This document shows positions 35,798 to 45,419 of a stretch of DNA of 64,000 bases, in pieces; the stretch's first letter is position 1, and each line of letters opens with the position of its first letter. Under the pieces are notes generated by a model. It had not been told where the DNA came from, searched no databases, and was given only the letters and a program-made list of their open reading frames with translations. The stretch covers positions 114,537-178,536 of the forward strand of contig NZ_MSKL01000008.1 of NCBI RefSeq assembly GCF_001937665.1, given 5' to 3'. Made by a program: the position numbers and the translations under genes. The DNA comes from Actinomyces oris (lineage in GTDB: Bacteria > Actinomycetota > Actinomycetes > Actinomycetales > Actinomycetaceae).

Positions 35798-36004
35798 AAA
35801 GGCTCACTCTACCGGGACGGCCGCCCTGCGATTCGGTATAGGGACTACTCCCCACCGTGGTAGCAACGACGAAGATGACGTGCCCAGTTCCCTTCCCTTA
35901 GGCTGTTGGACGCATGCCGTTCTGAAACTAGAAGACGCATCCACTCGGATGCCTCGACCATGAAGGCATTCACAACTCCCTACCCCGTCTCACTTGGAGG
36001 ATTC

Positions 36005-36559
36005 ATGTCCTACGGAAGCGGCCCCGCTCCCTACGGAGAGCAGCCGTCCTACGGCGGCCAGGCACCCTATGGCGGCCCAGCCCCCTACCCGGGTGGCCCA
36101 GCACCCTACGGCACCCCCAACCAGTTCGGGGCTACGTCATTAGCCCCCGACGTCGCCCCACTGCCTGGCGCAAGCATCGGCGAGGCCGCCAAGCGCTACT
36201 TCCAGCGCTACGCCCAGTTCCGAGGCTATGCATCTCAGGCCGAGTTCTGGTGGTCATTTCTACTGTTCCAGGTGCTCATCCCCCTTGGTCTCTACATACT
36301 GGCAGTGGCCATCGGTGCTTCGGCAGCAATGTCTGGCGCTGAAGAGATGCCTTTAGCACCGCTCATCATCTTGGGTCTGCTCATACTCTACGGTTTCGCG
36401 ATCATTATTCCGTCGCTCGCAATAATGGTCCGTCGCCTTCATGACACCGGGCAGTCGGGGCTGTTCCTGCTTCTCTACTGCGTTGGACTGGGAATCGTGC
36501 CGCTCATTATGTGCTGCATGCCTCCCCGCCCCGACCTCTACCGTCCCGAATGGAGCTGA
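36005..36559 (+). CDS. DUF805 family membrane protein
   Basis: 184 residues from ATG 36005 with TTGGAGG upstream. Residues 1-45 are imperfect PYGG/APYG repeats. The DUF805 domain follows: AAKRYFQRYAQFRGYASQAEFWWSFLLFQ, three to four membrane helices, and the signature MVRRLHDTGQSGLFLLLY. The function of DUF805 is unknown. The gene stands alone between a divergent MFS gene and the tRNA-Leu. Confidence 0.88.
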   Translation: MSYGSGPAPYGEQPSYGGQAPYGGPAPYPGGPAPYGTPNQFGATSLAPDVAPLPGASIGEAAKRYFQRYAQFRGYASQAEFWWSFLLFQVLIPLGLYILAVAIGASAAMSGAEEMPLAPLIILGLLILYGFAIIIPSLAIMVRRLHDTGQSGLFLLLYCVGLGIVPLIMCCMPPRPDLYRPEWS

Positions 36560-36583
36560 CCGAGGTCTCCTGACGGAGACGCG

Positions 36584-36617
36584 ATGATCCCCGGAACCCT
36601 CTGGTTCCGGGGATCAT
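36584..36617. terminator. hairpin after the DUF805 gene
   Basis: Perfect 15-bp inverted repeat (36584-36598 and 36603-36617) with a 4-base loop, located between the DUF805 stop and the 3' end of the minus-strand tRNA-Leu. No T-run on either side. It can serve both convergent transcripts. Confidence 0.7.
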
Positions 36618-36624
36618 ATGTTGG

Positions 36625-36715
36625 TGGTGTCCGAGGGGGGACTTGAACCCCCACGCCCGTTTAATAAGGCACTAGCACCTCAAGCTAGCGCGTCTACCTA
36701 TTCCGCCACTCGGAC
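36625..36715 (-). tRNA. tRNA-Leu(GAG) with encoded CCA
   Basis: On the minus strand: acceptor GTCCGAG/CTCGGAC, anticodon stem CTAGC/GCTAG with loop TTGAGGT and anticodon GAG, a long variable arm typical of leucine tRNA, T-arm GGGGG-TTCAAGT-CCCCC, discriminator A, then CCA encoded at 36627-36625. It decodes CUC (and CUU). Confidence 0.95.
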
Positions 36716-36828
36716 TTGTGTTGTCTCCTCCGCCTTTCAGCGGCCTCGCCAGGACCTCGCCCCGGCGACGCAGAGAAACTTAGCATGACGGCCACCGAGG
36801 CCACCAAGTCACGTTCAAGTGCTTCCCA

Positions 36829-37740
36829 TCACACTCCGGTACTCTCGACGCTCAAGGTCACCTGCATCGACCAGCTCGCCCCAGCAGCGATGGTCGGAGC
36901 GTGCTCACGCACCGCTCCGCTCTCGACACACACCATGGCGGGGAACTCGTCGTCAGCCATGTCCGGCAGCGGGGTACTGTACGTGGACCAGGGGTTCCAC
37001 ACGATCGTTGAGGGCGCGTTGCGCTTGTCTACGCGGATAGTGCGCTGATGCCCAGGATCAGTCACGGTGATCGGCTCGGCGGAGTCGTAGATGCGGTCCA
37101 CGGGTCCGGAGATTGTCACATCGCCTTCCTGGACGTGGCGGGCCTCCTTGGGACTGCGAGCCAGATTGTCACTGCAGGAGGCGCCGGCGAGCCCGCTGAT
37201 GACGCTGGCGGTGACGTCGTGGACTGAGAGGTAGGTGTGGGCGGCCGCCTCCACCGTACGGGGCTCGGTCCCCTCGTTGCGCAGGCTGAGTCCCAGGCGC
37301 AGAGTCTCACCGACCTCGACCTCGTAGAGCGCCATCAGGCGGTCACGGCTGACGCTCAGAAGAGCGCGGACACCGCCGCCGTCGGTGGTGGTCACCGTGC
37401 GCAGCCGCCAGGGGGCGATGCGAGCCCACCCGTGCTTCGGTACGGCGTCACCGTTGATGCCGACGCCGAACTCCGGCAGGCACAGGGGGATTCCTCCACG
37501 GATGGCGGTGGAACCATCGAAGACCGCCTGCCGTGAGGTGAAGATGACCTCCGAGCCACCGCGCGGCACCCAGGAGGTCACGGTGGCACCGTGGAGGTAG
37601 ATCTCCGCGGCTCCGGCAGGAGCGTCGATGAGAAGTCTCTGCTGTCCTCCCCGCCCTGGCCCCAACGCGGCGGTGCGAGGCAGACGCATCTGGTTCGTAG
37701 AGGTGGGGCGCGTCGGATTGCCGACATTCGGGGCGGTCAT
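36829..37740 (-). CDS. D-hexose-6-phosphate mutarotase
   Basis: 303 residues of the aldose-1-epimerase fold, YeaD subgroup. Motifs: AAEIYLHGATVTSWVPRGG, SRQAVFDGSTAIRGGIPLCLPEFG, PKHGWARIAPWRL with catalytic His, AAHTYLSVHDV, and IVWNPWSTYSTPLPDMADDEFPAMVCVESG. It interconverts the anomers of glucose-6-phosphate-type sugars. A single gene between the tRNA and a divergent AI-2E transporter. Confidence 0.92.
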   Translation of the reverse strand: MTAPNVGNPTRPTSTNQMRLPRTAALGPGRGGQQRLLIDAPAGAAEIYLHGATVTSWVPRGGSEVIFTSRQAVFDGSTAIRGGIPLCLPEFGVGINGDAVPKHGWARIAPWRLRTVTTTDGGGVRALLSVSRDRLMALYEVEVGETLRLGLSLRNEGTEPRTVEAAAHTYLSVHDVTASVISGLAGASCSDNLARSPKEARHVQEGDVTISGPVDRIYDSAEPITVTDPGHQRTIRVDKRNAPSTIVWNPWSTYSTPLPDMADDEFPAMVCVESGAVREHAPTIAAGASWSMQVTLSVESTGV

Positions 37741-37809
37741 GGGGCCACGCTAGTAGGCTGAAGATGTTTCGTCAGCCCGATGACCAGCGAAGGACTGAAC
37801 GTTCACCCC

Positions 37810-39270
37810 ATGACAACAAACAGCTCTCCGTCACAGGATCCGACGCAGGACACGTCGACCGAGGTTCCCGAGTCCTCACAGAGCCCCGGCTCCCAGCAGA
37901 CGGCTCAGGGGCCCGACTCGGAGAAGAAGTCCTCCCGGGACATCCTCAGCAGCAGCGGCCTGCTGAGCCGGCTCAAGAATGCCCGGACAGCACTGGACCG
38001 GGGCATCGACTGGGCGGAGAGACGCAGGCAGGCGGATCGCGACCACCAGCTGCGCTGGGAGTCGGACTCGGACAAAGACGTAGCGGTGAGGCCAACCACT
38101 CCCCCGGTGTCCACCACCCATGTGCGCGTGGCGCCCTCGGTCTCCTTCCCGGAGACGGTGACGACCCGCTCCACGATCATGGACTCCTTGCCCGCCTGGC
38201 TGGTGCGGGGCGGCATGGGGGCCTGGCTGGGCCTCGGCATCATCATTGTCATCGGTCTTGTCTTCTACGCCACCTCACAGGTGATCCCGGTCTTCGTCGG
38301 CCTGTTCATGGCGCTGGTGTTCACCTCGATCCTCCAACCGATGGTCAACCTCTTCGCCAGGATCATGCCCCGCTACCCGGCAACCTTCCTGGCACTGCTC
38401 AGCACCATCGGTGCCATCGCCGGACTGGTCACGTACGTGGTCACCTCGGTCACCAGTCAGTGGAACTCCCTGGCATCCCAGTTCGGTGATGGCCTCAACA
38501 CGATCATGGAGTTCCTGGAGAACGGGCCGCTGCACCTGACACAGCAGCAGATCTATCACCAGTTCCAGCTCTGGTTGCGTCAGGGGCAGCACTATCTGCA
38601 GTCCAATGCCCCCTCCCTGGCCTCGGAGTTGCTCTCCAACGCGAGTGCGGTCGTCGATGTGCTCACAGTCCTGGCCCTGGCACTGTTCGTCACCATCTTC
38701 TTCCTCGCCTCCGGGGGCAGGATGTGGCGCTGGTTCCTCAACGAGCTGCCTGCCACGATGCGGGAGTCGACTCACCGGGCCGCGGGCGCTGGCTGGTACA
38801 CCTTCGCCGGTTACGCCCGTGGCACCGTGCTGGTGGCACTCACCGACGCCATCATGGCCGGGATTTTCCTCCAGCTGGTGGGGATCCCGTTGGCGGCACC
38901 CCTGGCGGTGCTCGTATTCATCGGCGCCTTCATCCCGATCATCGGCGCTCCTCTGGCGATGATCGTGGCCATGGTGGTGGCCCTGGCCTCCGGCGGCTTC
39001 GTCACCATGATCGTTGTCGGCGTGGGGGTGGCGGGGATTGGCCAGATCGAGGGGCACATCCTCCAGCCCCTCATCATGGGGCGTCAGGTTTCGCTGCATC
39101 CCGTGGTGGTGATCATCGGCGTCGCCCTGGGGACCTACGCCGCCGGTCTGCTCGGCGCGATCGTCGCGGTTCCGCTGATCAGCGTGCTCTGGTCCGTCTA
39201 TTCCGAGCTGCACACCAAGGACGCCCCGGTCACGGGTGAGCTGCCCGCGTACTCCTCCCGCAAGGAGTGA
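37810..39270 (+). CDS. AI-2E family (TqsA/PerM-like) transporter
   Basis: 486 residues from ATG 37810 (ATG 37780 is also possible). The first ~125 residues are polar and disordered. Eight membrane helices of the PF01594 family follow, with the hallmarks FLASGGRMWRWFLNELP, AAGAGWYTFAGYARGTVLVALTDAI, PIIGAPLAMIVAMVVALASGGF and EGHILQPLIMGRQVSLHPVVVII. Relatives export AI-2 or transport ions; the substrate here is unknown. Confidence 0.9.
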   Translation: MTTNSSPSQDPTQDTSTEVPESSQSPGSQQTAQGPDSEKKSSRDILSSSGLLSRLKNARTALDRGIDWAERRRQADRDHQLRWESDSDKDVAVRPTTPPVSTTHVRVAPSVSFPETVTTRSTIMDSLPAWLVRGGMGAWLGLGIIIVIGLVFYATSQVIPVFVGLFMALVFTSILQPMVNLFARIMPRYPATFLALLSTIGAIAGLVTYVVTSVTSQWNSLASQFGDGLNTIMEFLENGPLHLTQQQIYHQFQLWLRQGQHYLQSNAPSLASELLSNASAVVDVLTVLALALFVTIFFLASGGRMWRWFLNELPATMRESTHRAAGAGWYTFAGYARGTVLVALTDAIMAGIFLQLVGIPLAAPLAVLVFIGAFIPIIGAPLAMIVAMVVALASGGFVTMIVVGVGVAGIGQIEGHILQPLIMGRQVSLHPVVVIIGVALGTYAAGLLGAIVAVPLISVLWSVYSELHTKDAPVTGELPAYSSRKE

Positions 39271-39282
39271 GAGGAGCCGCTG

Positions 39283-42200
39283 TCAGCACCAGTCCCGGCT
39301 GCCGGTGCCGGGGACACCGGGGAGGACCTGGAGGTGCTCGGCCATGAGCGCGACGACTCCGTCTCCCTTCTCCACGGTGCCGCGCACGATGAGGGCCACG
39401 GCACGTCTGCCGACGCTGCGGTAGCGGCGCCACATGCCGGCTCTGCAGGCGACGTTGAGCAGGCCGGTCTCGTCCTCCAGGTTGAGGAAGATCATGCCGG
39501 AAGCCGTGTGGGGGCGCTGCCGGTGGGTGACGACGCCGGCGACCCGCACCCGGCTCCCATGCTCCTGACCTGAGAGATCGGCTGCGCTCAGCACGCCGTC
39601 GGCGGCCAGTGCGGGGCGCAGCAGCCTCAGGGGCGAGCCGTGCGTGGACACTCCGGTCAGGCTCAGGTCGGCGGCCTGGCGCTCACGGTCGGTCATGGTC
39701 GGCAGGGTCGGGGCCTGGGCGCCGACAGCGGTCCCCGGAAGCGTGGGCTGACACCACGCGCCTTGTCCTCGACGGGAGGAGTCGCGACGGCGGCCGTGCT
39801 CGTCGGAGAGGACCCCGGCAGCCCACAGGGCCTGGCGGCGCTCCGTCCCCAAGCCGTCCAGGGCTCCTGAGGCGGCCAGCGCCTCAAGGCGGGAGCGGCT
39901 CAGGCTCACGCGTCGAGCAAGATCGGCCAGGTCCCGGTAGGGGCCGTGGGCACGGCGCTCGGCAACGATGGCGTGCGCAGCCCGCTCCCCCAGGCCCTTG
40001 ATCGGGGCCAGGCCCAGACGCACCGCGAGGTCATCGTGGACATCGAGGGCGGATGGGGCGGCGGGATGAGGGCTCAGCGGTTCCCACTGGCCTGATCGAT
40101 CTGCATCCCGGTGGTTCTCCCGCTGCTCGACGGTGGCCTGTGCCAGTGAGCGGTTGATGTCTGCGGGCAGGACGCGCACACCGTGGCGGCGGGCGTCGGC
40201 GACAAGGGACTGCGGGGACCAGAAGCCCATGGGTTGAGCGGCCAGGACCCCGGCATAGAAGTCCTCGGGCTTGCGCACCTTGAGCCATGCCGAGGCATAG
40301 ACCAGGTAGGCGAAGGAGAAGGCGTGGGACTCGGGGAAGCCGAACTCGGCGAACGACCGCAGCTTGCTGTAGATCTGCTCCGCGGTGGGCGTGTCGATGC
40401 CCTGGGACCTCATTCCGGCTATGAGCTTGTCGCGGAGGGCATCCATGCGCTCGATGGATCGTTTGGCCCCCATGGCCTGACGCAGGGTGTCGGCCTCGGC
40501 GGGGCTGAACCCCGCGGCGTCGACGGCGATCTGCATGAGCTGTTCCTGGAAGAGGGGCACTCCCAGGGTCTTGGTCAGGGCGGGTTTGAGGGAGTCGTGC
40601 AGGTAGGTGATCTCCTCACGCTTCAGCCGGCGGCGGATGTAGGGGTTGACGGCGTCGCCCTGGATGGGGCCGGGGCGGATGAGGGCGACCTCGACGACGA
40701 TGTCGTAGAAGGTCTGGGGGCGAAGTCGGGGCAGGGTGGCCATCTGGGCACGCGACTCGACTTGGAAGACCCCGACCGTGTCCGCGGCCGTGAGCAGTCT
40801 GTAGACGGCCGGATCCTCCTCGGGGAGAGTGTGCAGCCCCCAGGGGCGGCCGGACTGGGAGGTTCGCGCCTCTCCTTCCGTCACGGCGTCGGGAACGGTC
40901 TGTCCTCGCTCTGCCAGTGTGGTGAAGGCCAGACGCAGGGCAGTGAGCGCTCCCAGGCCCAGAAGGTCGAACTTGACCAGCCCGGCCTCGGCGCAGTCGT
41001 CCTTGTCCCACTGGAGAACCGAGCGATTGTCCATGGCGGCCCAGCGCACCGGGCAGACCTCGGTGACAGAGCGGCCGCACAGGACCATGCCTCCGGGATG
41101 GACCCCCAGGTGGCGGGGCAGCCGCAGCAGCTTCTCCGCGATATCGAGGACCGGCTCGGGAACCTCGTCGCTCTGCCCAGTCAGCCCTCCGGGGCGCACC
41201 GAGGTCCATCGCTCCATCTGCTTGGCCCAGGTGTCCTGCACGCCGGCGGGGTGGCCGAGGGCTCGGGCGGCGTCACGGACTGCGGATCGGGGCCGGTAGG
41301 AGATGACGTTGGCGACCTGGGCGGCACGCTCTCTGCCGTATCGGGAGTAGACATGTTGAATGACTTCCTCGCGGCGGCAGGCCTCGATATCGAGGTCGAT
41401 GTCCGGGTAGCCGGCTCGCCTCGGGGACAGGAAGCGTTCGAAGAGCATCTGGTGCCTGACGGCGTCGACGGCTGTGATTCCCAGGGCGTAGCAGACTGCG
41501 GAGTTGGCCGCCGACCCTCTCCCCTGGCACAGGATTCCCGACTGCCTGCAGAACTCGACGATGGCGTGCACGATGAGGAAGTAGCCGGGGAATCCGAGGG
41601 ACTCGATGACCTCGAGCTCGTGGTTGAGCACCTCCCAGGCCCGGGGGTGCTCCTGCGGGGTGCCGTAGTGGCGGGTGGCGCCTTGGCGGGTGAGCTCGCG
41701 CAACCAGCTGGCTGGAGTATGTCCCTCTGGGACATCGGCATCGGGCAGGCCCGGAGCGATGAGCGACAGGTCGAAGGCGAGGTCCTCGGCGAGCTCGGCG
41801 GCCAGATCGACGGCGTCGGGACTGCGGCGGTGGAGCAGAGCCATGTCCTGGGCTCCTCGTAGCCAGCGGCCGATGGCGGGTAGATGCCCGCGGGAGCCTT
41901 CCAGGTCGGTGACCAGGCGGGTTGAGGTGAGGACGTCGGCGAGACGGGCGTCGGTGGGACGGGCGCAGCGCACCGCTCCGGTGGCTACGAGGGGCAGCCG
42001 GTGGTCGTGAGCCAGGCGGGTCAGGGCCTCGGTGAGGGCGGCGTCGGTGGGGCCTCCATCCAGGGTGAGCTCAACGGCCAGGCCGATAGCGGCGTCCCCT
42101 TCCACCTGTGGGCGACCGGTCGTGGATCCGGCGCCTAAGAGGTTGCCTCGGTCAGGAGCGGCGAAGAGATCGGCGAGGTGACCCAGGCAGGCGTCTGCCG

Positions 42201-42687
42201 CCTTCAGGTCCCAGGTGCCGGGGCGGCGAGGGTCGCCCAGCGCCCGACGCAGAGGACCGTTGGCGGTGCCGGTGAGGATGAGGCAGGTTCCCGCGGCTCC
42301 CTCGGTCCGGCCGGTGGGGTCAGTGCGGAGAGCCGAGGCGAGCGTGGGCAGGTCGTGGGCCGGTTCTCGGCGTTCCCCTGTGTCCAGGTTGTGCCGAGAA
42401 ATGGCGGATACCAGGCGACGGTAACCGGTGGGGTTGCGAGCCAAGGCGGGCAGGTGGGAGCCGTCGGACAGGGTGAGCTCGGTGCCGTGAATGGTGGGCA
42501 GTCCGTGGGTACGACCCGCCTGGGCATGCTTGACGATGCCGGGCACGCCGTCGTGATCGGTCAGGGCGAGGGCCTCCAGACCGAGCTCGACAGCGGCCGA
42601 GGCCAGGTCATCGGGCTCGTTGGCCCCGTCGAGGAATGAGTAGGCGGAGTGGGCGTGGAGCTCGGCATAGCGGTGTCGACTGGTCAT
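39283..42687 (-). CDS. dnaE2: error-prone DNA polymerase III alpha subunit DnaE2
   Basis: 1134 residues from ATG 42687, chosen because it forms ATGA with the stop of the upstream HNH gene; ATG 42702 gives five more residues. PHP domain at the start (YAELHAHSAYSFLDGANEP), polymerase active-site segments CQGRGSAANSAVCYALGIT and YPDIDLDIEACRREEVIQH, and a C-terminal OB domain ending in VPGTGSRDWC. The length and lack of a beta/tau-rich C-terminus fit DnaE2 rather than DnaE1. With ImuA' and ImuB it carries out damage-induced mutagenic synthesis. The imuA'B operon is 6 kb upstream. Confidence 0.94.
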   Translation of the reverse strand: MTSRHRYAELHAHSAYSFLDGANEPDDLASAAVELGLEALALTDHDGVPGIVKHAQAGRTHGLPTIHGTELTLSDGSHLPALARNPTGYRRLVSAISRHNLDTGERREPAHDLPTLASALRTDPTGRTEGAAGTCLILTGTANGPLRRALGDPRRPGTWDLKAADACLGHLADLFAAPDRGNLLGAGSTTGRPQVEGDAAIGLAVELTLDGGPTDAALTEALTRLAHDHRLPLVATGAVRCARPTDARLADVLTSTRLVTDLEGSRGHLPAIGRWLRGAQDMALLHRRSPDAVDLAAELAEDLAFDLSLIAPGLPDADVPEGHTPASWLRELTRQGATRHYGTPQEHPRAWEVLNHELEVIESLGFPGYFLIVHAIVEFCRQSGILCQGRGSAANSAVCYALGITAVDAVRHQMLFERFLSPRRAGYPDIDLDIEACRREEVIQHVYSRYGRERAAQVANVISYRPRSAVRDAARALGHPAGVQDTWAKQMERWTSVRPGGLTGQSDEVPEPVLDIAEKLLRLPRHLGVHPGGMVLCGRSVTEVCPVRWAAMDNRSVLQWDKDDCAEAGLVKFDLLGLGALTALRLAFTTLAERGQTVPDAVTEGEARTSQSGRPWGLHTLPEEDPAVYRLLTAADTVGVFQVESRAQMATLPRLRPQTFYDIVVEVALIRPGPIQGDAVNPYIRRRLKREEITYLHDSLKPALTKTLGVPLFQEQLMQIAVDAAGFSPAEADTLRQAMGAKRSIERMDALRDKLIAGMRSQGIDTPTAEQIYSKLRSFAEFGFPESHAFSFAYLVYASAWLKVRKPEDFYAGVLAAQPMGFWSPQSLVADARRHGVRVLPADINRSLAQATVEQRENHRDADRSGQWEPLSPHPAAPSALDVHDDLAVRLGLAPIKGLGERAAHAIVAERRAHGPYRDLADLARRVSLSRSRLEALAASGALDGLGTERRQALWAAGVLSDEHGRRRDSSRRGQGAWCQPTLPGTAVGAQAPTLPTMTDRERQAADLSLTGVSTHGSPLRLLRPALAADGVLSAADLSGQEHGSRVRVAGVVTHRQRPHTASGMIFLNLEDETGLLNVACRAGMWRRYRSVGRRAVALIVRGTVEKGDGVVALMAEHLQVLPGVPGTGSRDWC

Positions 42688-45072
42688 GTCTGTCCGTGGC
42701 ATCTGGAGTGTGAGAAGGGTGGGGCCGCGTCGATGAGGGGTGCGAGTCCGAGGGTGTGGGTGGCTTTGGGGTAGGGGGTGGTCTCGTAGGCTCCGGCTTT
42801 CTGGCCGGGTTGGGGGCCGCGGGTCTCGAGGCGGGGGCTGCGGCTGCTGTTGGTGTTGGTGTTGGTGTCGAGAGCGGTGGGGGCGTGGACCTGGTCGTCG
42901 AGTGTTCTGTCAAGAGCCCGGTTGAAGCGGTTGAGGATGTCGGGGCTGATCTGCTTGCTCAGATCCCCCGGTACGACGGTGCCGGGGACGTAGCGCTGGT
43001 GGGGCCCGACCCTCTTGGGGTGGCGGGTGATGGTGCCGTCTGGGTGGCGCTGGTAGACGGTCCTGTCGGGGGTGTGCCAGGACAGTGTCCCGTTGGCCTG
43101 GTCACGGGTAAGGGTCCAGCCAGGGGTGTGCTTGAGGCGGTGGTGGGCCTCGCACAGGGTGGCGAGGTTGTCCAGGCTGGTGGTTCCGCCCTGGCTCCAG
43201 GCGGTGAGGTGGTCGATGTCGCACCGGCAGGCGGGGGTCTGGCAGGTGGGGAAGACGCAGGCCCGGTCGCGGGGCGCGTACCAGGTCGGCCAGGCCGGCC
43301 GGAGGACGGTAGCGGGTGCGGCCCACGTTCATGACGGTGCCGCTGACCGGGTCGGTGATCAGGCGCCTCCAGGTCCCGCCGGCGGCCAGGGCCCAGGCAG
43401 TCATGGCCGGCACCGCCGCGCTGCGCGCCCCGACCCACACCTCAGCGACCCCGCCCGCAGCAGACAACGAGGCAGCGGGATGGGAGACGGGAGCAGTCGA
43501 GCACGGGGAGGCGGGAGTGGCCGGGCCGGGTCCGGGCAGACTCCTCCCACTAGTGGTGGGCAGAGTTCTCCTTACAGGTTCAGAGTCGTCAATACACTTA
43601 CTGCCCTCGGGGTCACCGCTGCTGGCGGGGTCTCCCGGTGGTGCCAGGCTGTTCAGGGGGACGGTGACCTGGACGTCGATGTGGATGTTCTTGGGGAGGG
43701 GGAGGTGTCCGGTGCCTGAGGGTGTCCACCACGGGCTGGCGGACCCCACCAAGGAGCTCAAGCTGCTCAGGAGGCCTTCCAGGGGCACTCCGTCAGGCAG
43801 CAGACGACCCAGGGAGGCAGAACGCCTGGGAGGAGCTAAGGAGGCAGGCACTGGACCCAGCTCACTCAAACCGTCAAGACCACCACCAAAGCCACCGGCG
43901 CTGCCCAGACCGTCACTACCGCCAGTGCCGGCACTGGTGCCGTCGTCGAAGGCATGCGTGGTCGCCTGGTAGGCGGTCTGCTGGCTGGTGCGTAGTGTGG
44001 ACAGGGCCATCGAGGTCAGGGCGTCGGCGCGCAGCTGGGCCGGGGTGCGCTGCTCGCCGCAGGCCCGCGCGCTGGCGGCGATCGCGTCCGGGGTCGCGTC
44101 CAGCAGCAGCGCATCCATGGTCGGCAGCAGCAGGCGGACCTGGGAGACGCCTTCACCGGCGGGCCTGGGACGCGACACGCACCGACGCTCCTGGTTGGCC
44201 CGGACGCGCTCCCTGTAGCCGGTGGGGTCTGTCTCCATCAGGGCCCGCTCAATGTCGCGTCCTACCTGGGACACGCTGCGCCTAGGAGCCTGAGGCAGGA
44301 CCCGCTTCTGAACGGCCAGCGCCATCGGGGCCGGCACGTCTCCCAGGCAGCGAGTCACCAAGGACGCCTTGGCTGCATCCAGCACCCCGCACCGCTCCAT
44401 GGCCTCAACCGGACTGAAACCCATGCTCATCAGGGCGCTGCCGTGATCCACGATCTGCCCGGCCCGACTCCGAGACAGACCCAGGCGAGCCGACAGCAGG
44501 CAGGTGGCGTTGAACCTGCGCTCCTCAAACCCCACCACCGACGAGACCCGACCGTCCGGCCCCCACTGACCCGGATGAGCAGACAGCTCACCACAGGCGG
44601 TCAGGCACGCCGCCGCCAGGGACTCACCCCACGACGCCCACGCCACCAGACGGTGACAGGCCGCAGCCAGCTCCCCCAGATCCCGCGCCCCCAGGCCCAT
44701 GATCCCCGAGGCGCCGGCCTCCTCCACGGACACGACCCTGTGTCCCTCAGCGGCAGCCACCAAGGCCGCATCGTCCCCGCTGTCGCCAGCGAACAAGCCC
44801 TCGCTATCAACACTGCCGGCACCGTCAGCATCAGAGCCCTCACCACCACCGCCGCTGTCGTCGTCGTGGTGATCCTGGACGGTGACCAGCAGGCGGGCCA
44901 GCAGCCCCTCCACCACACCGGCCAGCGCTCCACCAGCGACCAAGGACCCCAGCAGACCCGCCACGTCCTCAGCGCAGCCCACAGCCCCCGCCGACGCGCC
45001 CCCGGCAGGCACACCCAGCACCCCGGCCGCACCACCGACCGGGACATGAGGAAGCACACCATCTTCGAACAT
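42684..45072 (-). pseudogene. DUF222/13E12-type HNH endonuclease gene with one-base frameshift
   Basis: From ATG 45072 a frame runs ~600 residues with a DUF222 domain (ARDLGELAAACHRLVAWASW, FNATCLLSARLGLSRSRAGQIVDHG, AAKASLVTRCLGDVPAPMA). At 43271-43274 a run of four Gs on the plus strand (CCCC in the gene) breaks the frame just before the HNH domain. Skipping one base restores RDRACVFPTCQTPACRCDIDHL, then TSLDNLATLCEAHHRLKH, and an open frame to TGA 42684. Without the frameshift the protein would be ~795 residues. The intact downstream ~195 codons mean the change is recent, programmed, or a sequencing error. The stop overlaps dnaE2 (ATGA). In mycobacteria several 13E12 genes are LexA-regulated. 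Confidence 0.85.
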
Positions 45073-45107
45073 ATGTACAGTATAGCCTGAGCCCCCCCCC
45101 ACCACCT
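45065..45107 (-). promoter_or_regulatory. SOS promoter of the HNH-dnaE2 operon: LexA-like box, -10 and G9 spacer
   Basis: Plus-strand TCGAACATATGTACA (45065-45079) matches the box at imuA'. Directly upstream on the minus strand is a perfect TATACT -10 (45084-45079), placing transcription start about at ATG 45072, so the mRNA would be leaderless. A run of nine Gs on the minus strand (plus 45092-45100) falls in the -10/-35 spacer. No clear -35 hexamer is visible. Confidence 0.65.
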
Positions 45108-45246
45108 GCACACCGAAACGGGCTCCAGAATCGCTGGAACAGCAACGAAAACCTGGGGCTTCGACCTTCCTGGCCCCAGGCACACGGAGACGGAGTGGGA
45201 CCGGCCCTTGCCTCACGTCCCGAACTCGCCCACCTGAACCGGCCAA

Positions 45247-45388
45247 CCGGTTTGGGTAAGCCGGTCCGGGAAGTCCGGTCCGGGTGGGCTAGTTCAGGAA
45301 TGCAGGTTCGAGGCGTTCGGTTCGGGTGATCCGGTTTGGGGCGCTCGGTTTGGGCTGGTGGGTTCAGGCTGGGCTGAACCCACCAGCC
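45247..45388. repeat. degenerate 14-bp tandem repeat region
   Basis: Between the HNH promoter and the end of the DUF3307-like gene lie six to seven imperfect units of about 14 bases with the pattern CCGGTTYGGG plus four variable bases, for example CCGGTTTGGGTAAG, CCGGTCCGGGAAGT, CCGGTTTGGGGCGC and TCGGTTTGGGCTGG. The period is not a multiple of three and no credible gene covers it. The 45073-45419 gap holds otherwise only the HNH promoter. Confidence 0.6.
45353..45388 (-). terminator. strong hairpin after the satD operon
   Basis: Perfect 14-bp inverted repeat (45353-45366 and 45375-45388) with an 8-base loop, 32 bases downstream of the DUF3307-like gene stop. It is built partly from the last 14-bp repeat unit. 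No T-run follows. Confidence 0.6.
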
Positions 45389-45419
45389 CGACCCCACCTC
45401 CTCCCCGACGTGACGCGAC

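Noticed and set aside
40183..41862. 559-codon plus-strand frame opposite dnaE2
   Set aside because: Shadow of dnaE2; composition follows the reverse complement of its codons.
45247..45388. CRISPR-like array
   Set aside because: Units are ~14 bp, degenerate and without unique spacers.
44969..45397. 142-codon minus-strand frame over the 14-bp repeats
   Set aside because: Repetitive Pro/Arg/Thr product, no ribosome site, and it overlaps the HNH promoter and start.
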